Shown here: positions 12,606 through 22,240 of the stretch, in pieces
Layout of the letters: each line of letters starts with the position of its first letter
Numbering within the stretch: position 1 is the stretch's first letter
Origin: Zygnema cylindricum
Taxonomy: Eukaryota; Streptophyta; Zygnematophyceae; Zygnematales; Zygnemataceae
NCBI GenBank assembly: GCA_037447655.1
Contig: JBBHKE010001834.1
Location: forward strand, 124,001 to 188,000
Length of the DNA stretch: 64,000 nt
Direction of reading: 5' to 3'
Made by a program: the position numbers and the translations under genes
Notes under the pieces: model-generated
Database searches by the model: none
What the model was told of the DNA's origin: nothing
Seen by the model: only the letters and a program-made list of their open reading frames with translations

Positions 12606-13559
12606 TGTTGTTTTTGAAAAGTCAGTTTCGTGCGTAACTGCTAATTAGATTTAATATGGAGGTTTGAATAGATTCACGGATTGGGGGAGCAAACGGATTG
12701 ATAATTAAAGTTACGTAAAAGACTCATTGAGTGGTGAGAACAAGCAATGACAAATAGACGGCGGATCGCGAAGCGATCCGATGTAAAATAAACGGAATGT
12801 TAAAATAGGCTCCGCCGGTACGGAGCAGCTGCGACGCAGTTAAGTCAACGCAGTTGCGGCAAATTTTATGATCCGTACGGAAAGCGCAGCCAGCGCAACT
12901 AGCGTAGCTACGGATAATATGAATATGATAGATTTTAAGTTAAACGATAGTGGTAGCTTAGTAGTTGCTTAGTGGTAGCTCAGTTTTTGACATACGAAGA
13001 GTACGGTGTAAATATTATGTACAACAGAGGTTTGTCCTTTTGACTAGTTAGGTTATTAGAGTAGATACAGTACGGATGGTATGCCTCCGTACTCTGAGTA
13101 TAACTTGTAGGACTTAGATAATTTTAGGAATCGCAGTCAAGTTAATCAAAGTAATGGCAGACTATTTTCTGCATCTTTGACCTGTTGGTGTGATCACTCT
13201 GATTGGTGATTTCATGTGAAACTTTGTGGAGTTATTTTATGATACAAAATCTATATGTGTGTGAAGTTTCATTGTATTCCAATATATCTATAAGATTCTG
13301 TGATCAGTCTAAGTGGCTAGTTTGTGAAGCTGTCAGCTACATTTGGGAAACTCTAGAGCTTATATCTTCTAGATGCCTTGGTGGATTTGGCTGTAACTTT
13401 GGGAGTTTACAGTGTATATGATATACTGCATATTGGTGCAGATTGAGATAATTTTGTTTATTGTGGAGTAATCTGTGTCGTCTGAAACACAGCTGTTTTT
13501 GAGGTAGTCTGTGGGTGTTTCCGTGAGTAATCCATGGCTGAAATAAGCTATGGACAACA
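12606..13559 (+). repeat. Element 2 5' LTR
   Basis: Starts tgttgtttttgaaaagtcag and ends ctatggacaaca. It contains the gag ATG at 13534, 26 bp before its end. The middle holds GC-rich short words (gcgcagccagcgcaactagc) set in otherwise AT-rich sequence, and repeated agtggtagct words. Confidence 0.92.
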
Positions 13560-15093
13560 GGTTATGGGCCCACACCCATGGCTACCTATATTTGATGGAT
13601 CAAAATATTACTACTGGAAGTGTGCGTTCGAGAGCTACTTCGAGATGATGGAGCTAATGGATGTGGTGCCTACCTTGGCCGAAACATCAAATGAATGGAA
13701 AAGGAAAAATCATGAGTGTCTAAGGGTTATCAAGAACTCCTTGACTGAGGATTTGGTAATGTCATATATAAATGTTAAAAAGGCAGCTGAATTATGGAAG
13801 AGCTTAGAATGTATGTATGCAAAGACGTCTTTATATCATTGGCTTAGTAGTGTTACCAAAATAGTTGAACACAAGTATGTAGGAGGTAGTATGGAGAAAC
13901 ACTGTATTGACTTACAAGTATTATTTGCAGAAAATGATTTGGCAGGGGGAAAGTTTACAGATGCTCAACAAGCTATCTTGTTAATGAGAAGTCTACCCAA
14001 AGAATATAAGAGTGCACTAGATCGATTGACCTTAATTGATAAAAATGAGTGGAGCGTAACTGTAGCTAGACGAGTTATTCTAGATGAAGAGGCTAATAGA
14101 AGAGTCTTAACAAGTGAAAGGAATATAAAGGAATCTAAGTCTCAGTTTCAGAAATTTAAAGGTAATAGTGAGGTTGGAGATCGGCCAAAGAATTGTTTTT
14201 ACTGTAATGATTTAGGACATACCTTCAGGGTATGTCCATCGTATAAAAGTGCATGTGTTACAGGGAAATTCAGAGATGGATGGGACAACACCCTAGTTCG
14301 AACCCCAACAAGAAAGGAATCGAGTGCTTTCGTGAGTGAGAGACAAGACTCGACAAATGATAAAAGACATACACAGTGTGTTGACAAATTTATTTACCTA
14401 CCGACCTTCTATGTTGTTCGGAATGAGGAGAAGAAGGTGACAGCAAAGGATTTGGTGACTGTCCCTTGTCCCGACAACAGATTGGTGGGTACCAAAGAGT
14501 TACAGGAGGAAGAATTTATTGAAGTAAGGAAAAAGGACGAAAGAGAGAAGGACACGATTTTTGTGACCTTATCAGATGACAAATCGGTGAGTGAAAATTG
14601 CCTACAAGAAAGTTTGTTAACTGAAGCAAGAGGAGTTGACGGAAGAGATGGACACTCAGAAGCAGAAACTAGAAATAAGGAGAATGTGGAAATTGATGAA
14701 CTAGGAGAAGAACTAAGAAAAACTGTTCAGAAAATTGGATCGAGAAAAGAAGTTTGTGGGAATGAAAAATGTAATAGAAATGCAAACGTTAGAAATATAA
14801 GAAAAGAAAATAGAAGGAAAAGAGTGCAGCTGCAAAGAAGAAGAATCAAAATTAAAATTTTAGGGATGAATGAAGTTAATGGGAACAGCAAATCTACGAA
14901 GAAAAACATAGAGGGAAAACAGAAAATTAATATTTTTGACATTAAACGAGTAGAAAACTGTGACAGAAATGAAAATTTTCAGAAAAGACAAAAGATAATG
15001 AAGAAAACAAAGAGAAGATGTAATATTCAAAGGATCAAGAACAGAAGAAAGCATGCTCAAAAAGTGATTAAGAGAAGAGAACTGGAGAAATGA
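13534..15093 (+). CDS. Gag-like protein with long basic C-terminal extension
   Basis: Intact 519-codon frame. The ATG lies inside the 5' LTR and codons 9-12 (Gln-Val-Met-Gly) are encoded by the end of the LTR and the primer-binding site. Residues 1 to about 210 match Copia gag style: a PIFDGSKYYYWK-like N-terminus, then the helical gag region ending near VARRVILDEEANRR. A CX2CX4HX4C zinc knuckle (CFYCNDLGHTFRVC) sits at about residues 221-234. Instead of a protease there are about 285 further residues: a short FIYLPTFYVVRNEE block, an acidic stretch, then a strongly Lys/Arg-rich tail ending RRKHAQKVIKRRELEK. The same tail pattern survives in the decayed relative at 18940-20227. A role in RNA packaging is inferred from the gag fold; the tail's function is unknown. 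Confidence 0.87.
   Translation: MAEISYGQQVMGPHPWLPIFDGSKYYYWKCAFESYFEMMELMDVVPTLAETSNEWKRKNHECLRVIKNSLTEDLVMSYINVKKAAELWKSLECMYAKTSLYHWLSSVTKIVEHKYVGGSMEKHCIDLQVLFAENDLAGGKFTDAQQAILLMRSLPKEYKSALDRLTLIDKNEWSVTVARRVILDEEANRRVLTSERNIKESKSQFQKFKGNSEVGDRPKNCFYCNDLGHTFRVCPSYKSACVTGKFRDGWDNTLVRTPTRKESSAFVSERQDSTNDKRHTQCVDKFIYLPTFYVVRNEEKKVTAKDLVTVPCPDNRLVGTKELQEEEFIEVRKKDEREKDTIFVTLSDDKSVSENCLQESLLTEARGVDGRDGHSEAETRNKENVEIDELGEELRKTVQKIGSRKEVCGNEKCNRNANVRNIRKENRRKRVQLQRRRIKIKILGMNEVNGNSKSTKKNIEGKQKINIFDIKRVENCDRNENFQKRQKIMKKTKRRCNIQRIKNRRKHAQKVIKRRELEK
13560..13572 (+). promoter_or_regulatory. Element 2 primer-binding site
   Basis: GGTTATGGGCCCA immediately follows the LTR end. It complements the anticodon stem-loop of initiator tRNA-Met and matches, as I recall it, the Drosophila copia primer site, where a half-tRNA primes. 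It lies within the gag reading frame. Confidence 0.82.
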
Positions 15094-15179
15094 TTTTCTG
15101 GAGAACGTGAATTCAGAGAAATCTTAATTTTGGAAAAAACTTATACTACAGGCATATCTTAGCTCATTTTGACATTTAA

Positions 15180-15210
<31 letters not shown>

Positions 15211-16184
15211 TTGGTAGGATTTTAGATTTAATGTTATTTCTTGTTGAGTTAGTTGAAAAGAAACAAAAAGTGTTATTTATGTATTTTTGAAAACGAATGA
15301 GGTAGCGGAAGCAGTGGTGAATCATCGGAAGCAGTTCACATCGTGAAGCAATGACGCAACATAACAACGCAGCGGATGACGTGGAAGTATTTGATAGGGG
15401 GAAGGTAGAACAATTGTTCGATGAAAGTGGGTAGAAGATAGACATTTTTGACAAATACTGATCATATGAGTAGGTGACGATTACGGGTAGAATTCAGAGT
15501 TACTAGAGAGGTGTTATATATATATATATTTTTTAAAGGGACAATTTGACGTTTATGGCATAGGGAGAGCGGTTACGGACGATATTAAATTCTGTTAGCC
15601 TGTAAAATTCATAGGAATTAAGAATGGTTGATAAAGCTATTCGTGAAAGACAGAAAGTGTTTGAATATTAAATGATTAACTCGGCAAAGAGGCAGTTGTA
15701 AAGACGGGGAAGTTTGGAAGACATGGCAGGAACGCAGTGGAGGCAGTGGAGAATTAGCGGAAGCAGTTCGCTTCGCAACGCAGCAACAAATGAAGCAACG
15801 CAGCGGAAAAAGTGGTGTTCTAACGTTAGTGAAAGTGTCAATTTCACATTTATGACTTACAAGGAGCTGTTACAGGACAAATTCTGCAAGGTGGTGGTTT
15901 TCACCAAGACAAATGAGACGTGGCGGCGTCAGCAAAACAGTGGTGATGTATTGTTTTAACTAACGTTTTTGAATCATTAGTAGTGGAGGTTGATAGAGAA
16001 TTTTTAATCTCTAAATATTCTACATTCTTCATTTTGTTTGTATTTCCATTAGGGTAGAAATATCTGCATGGACTACTGAGTCTAAAGCTTTAGGGGAGTG
16101 TTGAAATTGAAAGCTTTAGTTCTCAGATAGATGAGGCTATGAGGAGGAAGTTAAGGGTGAAAGGAGCAGCTGCTAGAGCTGCGG
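15094..16184 (+). other. Element 2 non-coding internal region
   Basis: No long frame and no pol motif. It contains two AT microsatellites (about 15179-15202 and 15516-15530), two similar blocks rich in gcggaagcagt and caacgcagc words (about 15300-15385 and 15725-15815), and an embedded ctgagtctaaag, ggggag, tgttg arrangement at 16069-16103. That arrangement closely resembles the polypurine tract/LTR junction of element 1. Confidence 0.7.
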
Positions 16185-16440
16185 TGTCAAAATAGCGCAG
16201 CGTAGCAGCATAGCAGTACAAGCTGCATATTGTATTCATACTGCGCTGCGATGTCGAACTAGCGCAGCGTAGCAGCAGAGAAGTACACGTTGCACTTTGT
16301 ATTCATACTGCGCTGCGATGTCAAACTAGCGCAGCGTAGCAGCATAGGAGTACACGCTGCACTTTGTATTCATACTGCGCTGCGATGTCAAACTAGCGCA
16401 GCGTAACAACATAGCATTACACGCTGCATATTTTTCTGGA
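16185..16440 (+). repeat. 67-bp tandem repeats inside element 2
   Basis: Nearly four copies of a 67-bp unit starting at about 16185, 16252, 16319 and 16386. Each contains tagcgcagcgtagcagc, a gcatat/gcacttt block and catactgcgctgcgatgtc. They lie just upstream of the polypurine tract. The gcgcagcg and cgctgcg words are self-complementary and could form stems in RNA. Confidence 0.9.
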
Positions 16441-16466
16441 TGCACGAAACTAAATTTTCGGGGAAG

Positions 16467-17428
16467 TGTTGTTTTGAAAAGTCAGTTTCGTGCGTAACTG
16501 CTAATTAGATTTAATATGGAGGTTTGAATAGATTCACGGATTGGGGGAGCGAACGGATTGATAATTAAAGTTACGTAAAATACTCATTGAGTGGAGGGAA
16601 CAAGCAATGACAAATGGACGATGGATCGCGAAGCGATCCGATGTAAAATAAACGGAATGTTGAAATAGGCGCCGCCGGTACGGAGCAGCTGCGACGCAGT
16701 TAAGTCAACGCAGTTGCGGCTATTTTTATGATACGTACGGAAAGCGCAGCCGGCGCAACTAGCGTAGCTACGGATAATATGAATAGGATAGATTTGAAGT
16801 AATAATGATTAAATGATAGTGGTAGCTTAGTAGTTGCTTAGTGGTAGCTTAGTTTCTGACATACGAAGAGTACGGTGTAAATATTATGTACAACAGAGGT
16901 TTGTCCTTTTGACTAGTTAGGTTATTAGAGTAGATACAGTACGGATGGTATGCCTCCGTACTCTGAGTATAACTTGCAGGACTTAGATTATTTTATGTAT
17001 CGCAGTCAAGTTAATCAAAGCTATGGCAGACTGTTTTCTGCATCTTTGACCTGTTGGTGTGATCACTCTGATTGGTGCTTTCATGTGAAACTTTGTGGAG
17101 TTATTCTATGATATAGAATCTATATGTGTGTGAAGTTTCATTGTATTCCAGTATCTCTGTAAGATTCTGTGATCAGTCTAAGTGGCTAGTTTGTGAAGCT
17201 GTCACCTACATTTGGGAAACTCTAGAGCTTATATCTTCTAGATGCCTTGGTGGATTTGGCTGTAACTTTGAGAGTTTACAGTGTGTATGATATACTGCAT
17301 ATTGGTGTAGTTTGAGATCATTTTGTTTATTTTGGAGTAATCTGTGTCGTCTGAAACACAGCTGTTTTTGAGGTAGTCTGTGGGTGTTTCCGTGAGTAAT
17401 CCATGGCTGAAATAAGCTATGGACAACA
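16467..17428 (+). repeat. Element 2 3' LTR
   Basis: Matches 12606-13559 from tgttgttttgaaaagtc to ggacaaca, with about 30-35 scattered differences and a small insertion near 16800. It carries a second copy of the gag ATG at 17403. Confidence 0.92.
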
Positions 17429-17964
17429 ATAAGATTACATTAGAGTAAAGTTAGACACTACCATAACATTGTTGACTTATTTAACGTACATAAGGTATCT
17501 AATCATATTACATTAGAGTACAGTTAGACATTACCTTACCTTATCATTCTTTATAGTGCTATGATTGGTTAGATAGACAGTAGTATAATTTACTTGTAAA
17601 AATTTTAGGACTCAGGTATTTTCACGTATTCCTTGTACAAGGTTTCAAAGGGCATGTTTGTGCATTTTAAGGGATATTTTTTGGGCTATATCTTTTGGTT
17701 TAATTGAGCGTTTTGCTTCAAACTTTGTGGGTTGGCAACACACACGGTAAAATGCATGTTGGTATAGTTTGGGGATGTTTGGCCATATTGTTTGTTTTAT
17801 GCAGTGGGTCAAAGTTTGTATCTTGAGTGCTTTCTCTTTTGGTTCTGTGATGGCTTATGATTTAGCGGCGGTTGGTGCTGCTCCAGTTATCATAGAAAAA
17901 CACGATACAATCCACGATAGACGACCGATGACAGCCTCACACGTCGTAATGGCTATGTGCATTG
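17429..17964 (+). repeat. Degenerate LTR fragment between elements 2 and 3
   Basis: 17433 and 17507 start two ~40-bp copies of attacattagagta...gttagaca, about 74 bp apart. From tgttg at 17470 to about 17904 the sequence resembles the U5 side of the other LTRs: an aactttgtgg, gtaaaatgcatgttgg, tagtttgggg series, then an ATG at 17848 followed by codons like those of the other LTR-encoded gag starts. No primer-binding site or internal region follows. Probably a solo or truncated LTR of a related family. Confidence 0.5.
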
Positions 17965-18965
17965 TGTTGTTTTTGAAAAGTTAGTTTCGTGCGTACGCAA
18001 AGTTTCATGCGTACGCGACGTTTCGTGCGTACTTGACAAGATTATAATGCGTAAATACTGAGTGGATTTAATGTGGAGTTTCGAATAGATTAGCGGATTG
18101 GGGGAGTAATGGTACGAATTGTTTTTGTAAGGTACGGAATCAAACTGAGTGACACCAACCAACGCACATAATTTATGGAATGTGATGGAGAAATGGATAG
18201 CGGATCGCGAAGGGATTCGCTATAAAATGTAATAAATAGTTGAGTATGTACACCGACCGTACGAAATATAATGCGACAGGCGCCATTTATGAAAAACGAC
18301 GTCGTCGGTACATGGAATCTATTTTTGGGAAAGGTGTATTTTATACTTGACAGGCGCATTTATGGCAAAGTACATGGTTACATGTACGGACAAATTTGGA
18401 TGGTTTGACGTCATTTTGTGAAGTGGACTTTTGGACCACGCGGCGTGATATCAACAATGCTGGATAAAGAGCTACTGACGACGAACAAAGCCCCCCATTA
18501 TTTTAGCAGGAGAATTTTTCTAAATTTGATGTAAATATTGTGTACGGTTGACGGCGGGGTTTTTGTTTTGATAAGGTTTAGAATACCGGTCAACCACGGT
18601 AATTGTGGCACGGTGTAGATCAGCTGTAGGGTAACTTGTATATGTAGGACTTAGAATATTTTTGGAGAGAGGAATTCCTTGTATGGAAAATTGCAAAGCA
18701 ATTTTTGGGAGTTTTTTAATTGTAAGACCATTGTGATCTTTTGGCAAAACCTTCTGAAATTGTGCATGTAGTTTCTTTGGGTTTTTTTTTTTACTGTGGC
18801 AAATTTGTCGACATAGGTTGTGTCTCGTTTGCTAGGAGCTTCATTGTGAAGCTGGTCATTTTGTGGGTTTTAGTGAGAGTTTGCTCTTTTGTGATTTGTT
18901 TTTTTTGGGGTAGTCTATGGTGCTTCCGAGGGTAAATCCATGGCTAAAAATTGCTATGGACAACA
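17965..18965 (+). repeat. Element 3 5' LTR
   Basis: Starts tgttgtttttgaaaagttag and ends ctatggacaaca. The first 90 bp contain three repeats of a cgtgcgtac-type word (gcgtacgcaaag, gcgtacgcgacg, gcgtacttgac). The gag ATG is at 18940, inside the LTR. Confidence 0.9.
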
Positions 18966-20227
18966 GGTTATGGGCCCACGCCCATGGCTACCCATATTGG
19001 ATGAATCAATCTTACCCATATTTAATGGATTTGAATATTACTATTAGAGGAGTATTATGGAAGGCTACTTCAAGTTGAAGGTGCTAATGGATGTGGTGGA
19101 TGGGACATGTGCTGAATCATCGGCTAGATGGGAGGAGAATAACAATGAGTGTTTGCGGATTATCAAGCTATCGTTGACCGAGGAACTTGTAATGACTTAC
19201 TTTAATCTGGAAAGTGCAGCTGAATTATGGAAGTGGTTAGAACGTACATATTAAAAGACTTATATGTATCACTTGATGAGTAATGTTACAAAAATAGTGG
19301 AATATAAGTATGTTAGAGGTAGCATGTTGAAAAATTGTCTTAGTTTGCAAAGATTGTTTGTAGAAAATGATATTGCAGAATGAAACTTTAAAAATGCTCA
19401 ACACGCTCTCTTATTAATGAAAGGATTACCTAGGGAATATATGTGTAGTTTAGATAGATTAAAACAAGTTGACTAAAAGGATTGGAACTTACCTTTAGAA
19501 ATCAGTTTTTTTTTAGATGAAGAGAAGAATAAAGAGGCTTTAAAGGATTAGGAAAATTTTCAGGGCATCAGATCACAGTGTCAAAAAAATAGAAAAGGTT
19601 GTGATTCAAAAAATTGTTTTTACTGTAATGATTTAGGGCATACCTTCAGAGTATGTCCGTTCTATAAAAGAGCATGTGTCGCAAGAAATTTTAGAAACGG
19701 ATGGGATGACAATCGAGTTCGACCCCCTACACGAAGGATTACACTTCCCGTCAATGAATTTGTATACTTGCCGACTGTTGTCTTTCGAAATATAGAAAAT
19801 GAATAAGGAAGGGAAGATTTTGTTGTCACCGAAAATGGAGTGGAGAAATAGGAGACAGAAAAGGATTCGGTTTTTGTTGATTTTTGCGATTTTGCCGGCT
19901 AGAGATTTGTGAGTGATAAAGATTTACAAGAGAAAGAGGTTATTGAAGTGAGAATAGTTGGAGGAAATAATGGTCACTTGGAAGTGGAAACTGAAAATAA
20001 TTTGCATAAGGAGATTAATGCACTTAGAGAAGGACAGAGAAAAGGTGTTCAGAATATTGGGGTACGAGAGGAAGTTTATAATATTGGAAAAAAAATAAAA
20101 ATGCAAAAATTGATGAAATACGAAAATAATAAATAGGAAAATGAGGAAAAGAAGTAGAATTCAAAGGTTCGACCGTAGAAGAAAACATGTGCAAAAAGTG
20201 GTCAAAAAGAAACAACGTGAAAAGTAA
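18940..20227 (+). pseudogene. Element 3 gag, decayed relative of element 2 gag
   Basis: Alignable along most of its length with the intact gag of element 2. It shares the MAxxxYGQQVMGPxPWLPI start, an ECLRIIKLSLTEELVM segment near 19150, a zinc knuckle CFYCNDLGHTFRVC near 19615-19655, a GWDDN segment, a FVYLPTVV block, and a basic ending RRRKHVQKVVKKKQREK before the stop at 20225. In-frame stops occur at, for example, the TAG after tattactat (19044), the TAA near 19252 and the TGA near 19381, and there are small indels, so it is not translatable. As in element 2, no pol follows. Confidence 0.85.
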
Positions 20228-20589
20228 TTTTACGGAGGTAAGTTACCTTTAACATTCACTAACTTTTATGGAATATCGAACTTAACATTTTGAATTTTGA
20301 AATCGGTTGAAAATGAAAGTTTTTTTTGACCTAGAAAGAAGCAGCGGAATAAATTGTGTGTCTAGGAAGAACGGATTTTGGAAAAGTTGGTAGGCAGCGG
20401 AAGCAATGGTGGAACAAGAAGGGAAAATTGGTCAGAGGTAGTTGGCGGATTTAGCTAGAGGAGGCAGCTTAAGGAGGCAGTTGGAAAAGACTTGTGACAA
20501 CTGATGGAGGAGACGTGTGAAAGCTGATTGCGTGTGTGACACCTCGTGACGTGGCTTCATGAATGCACGAAACTAAATTTTTTGGGGAG

Positions 20590-21239
20590 TGTTGTTTTTG
20601 AAAAGTTATTTTCGTGCGTACGCGAAGTTCTATGCGTACGCAACGTTTCGTGCGTACTTAACAAGATTTTAATACGTAGTACTTACTGGATTTGCTATAC
20701 AAATTCGAATGGATTCGCGGATTGCGGGAGTAATGGTAAAATTTGTTTTTGTAACGTACGGAATCAAACTGAGTGACGCGAACCAACGCACGTAATTTAT
20801 GGAATGTGTTAGAGAAATGGACGGCGGATCCCGAAGCGGTTTGCTATGAAATATACAAAATAGTTGAGTATGTACGCCGGGTGTACAAAACATAATACGA
20901 CAGGCGACATTTATGAAAAAGGATGGCGCCGATACATAGAATATATTTTTGGGAAACGTGTACTTTATACTTGACATGCGCATTTATGGCGAAGTACACA
21001 GTTGCAGTACAAACAAAATTGGATGGTTTAAGGTCATTTCGTGAAATGGACTTTTGGACCACGCGGCGCGATATCAACGGTGCTGGATAAATACCTACGG
21101 ACGGCAAACAAAGGTCGCTGTTATTTTAGCGGCATTTTTAGCGACAAACGTTTTTTAGATTTTGATCTAAATATTGTGTACAACTCACGGAGGGGGTTTT
21201 TATTTTGATAAGGTTTAGAAAATCGATCAACCACGGTAA
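20590..21239 (+). repeat. Element 3 3' LTR, left part
   Basis: Matches the 5' LTR from tgttgtttttgaaaag up to ccacggtaa, where the nested element 4 begins. The remainder lies at 34139-34182. Confidence 0.88.
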
Positions 21240-22227
21240 TGCAATTATGTGACCTCCATAGGTGCACATAAACTGTAGCTTATTTGAAACAATCTAGGAT
21301 AATTTGAAATGCCTTTCTTCCCTTTAAATCAACTGCGTCCCAAGTAGGCAAAGATTATGGTTGCCTTCACCCATATGAAGGTTGGACTCCCCTAAGCCCT
21401 ATGTAAAAAGAATCATTGAAAAACGCCCTACTAGGCGATTAGATTTCAAATGGAAAAGATGCCCTATTTTATACAAGCTCTCACACAAAGATGCGGCTAT
21501 ATACTAGAAAAACTCCAAGTCCAAGTACCCCTCTCTAAATCCCCTTCCACTGATGTACGAATCATATGAAAAGACTGTACAGTACAAGAAAGTACAGCTG
21601 CCGATGTACTTCTAGTACGGCCATTGTACGATATGGCCATAAAGGGGACACCTGTCACCTTTGGACTTGTCTCCGGGTTTCCTACAAACCATGTAATCGA
21701 ATGACGAGGCGCCACGTGGCACTTAGTGACACAATGCCCGAAAATACCAAAATGTTTATTCCAAAATATCGGATTGAATAGCAGCCGTCCGATGTTAACC
21801 GGCTTTTAATGTGCGCCGCTGAAATTAGTCGACCGTCTGCATATAGAAGTATTCTAATTGTCTCTATGTTTACAGTTGTATAAATCCGTCAATCAGCTTA
21901 ATCCGCCAGTACTAGTTTAAATAGTTATCACACCATATATATCATAGCACTGGTCGTGGACTATAGGACAACGCTACCGACTACTAGCTACTGACTATAG
22001 GGACCAGGATCAAATCCTTGGTCTATCGGTCTTTTTGCTAACGGCTAGTCTATCTTCCTCTTTTGGCTGCTTAGGCAGCCATGGCTCCATCTCTCTCTCT
22101 GACCAGTCATGAGTAACTACAACAAGTATTACAACTTGGGAGAGAGAGAGTGGAGCCTAACCATTAAATATATCACCTTTTACTTTATATCCCGACCTAT
22201 AAAATACATAAAACTCATTTTTCAACA
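21240..22227 (-). repeat. Element 4 3' LTR
   Basis: Begins tgcaattatgtgacctccat and ends ctcatttttcaaca. It is followed by cttccattattttc, a weak polypurine tract on the minus strand. It shares a gactatagggaccaggatc block with the right LTR. Confidence 0.88.
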
Positions 22228-22240
22228 CTTCCATTATTTT

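Larger units (their letters stand above)
12606..17428 (+). mobile_element. Non-autonomous gag-only Copia-type retrotransposon (element 2)
   Basis: Complete LTR element with LTRs of 954 and 962 bp (about 96% identical by eye) ending TGTTG/CAACA. The primer-binding site is at 13560-13572 and the polypurine tract ggggaag at 16460-16466. The only long reading frame is a 519-codon gag. No protease, integrase, reverse transcriptase or RNase H motif is present, so mobility would need enzymes from a partner element. Four bases (ataa) match on both flanks, but the left flank is satellite and the right is not, so this is weak as a target duplication. The layout resembles the TR-GAG class of plant non-autonomous elements. 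Confidence 0.88.

Noticed and set aside
14199-15060. Minus-strand frames opposite the element 2 gag
   Set aside because: Shadows of the gag frame; hydrophobic composition is the complement of the Lys/Arg-rich tail.
22000-22040. tRNA T-arm-like ggatcaaatcc in LTRs (also near 26130, 31615 and 33915)
   Set aside because: No matching acceptor or D-arm could be placed; it is a conserved LTR segment, not a tRNA gene.
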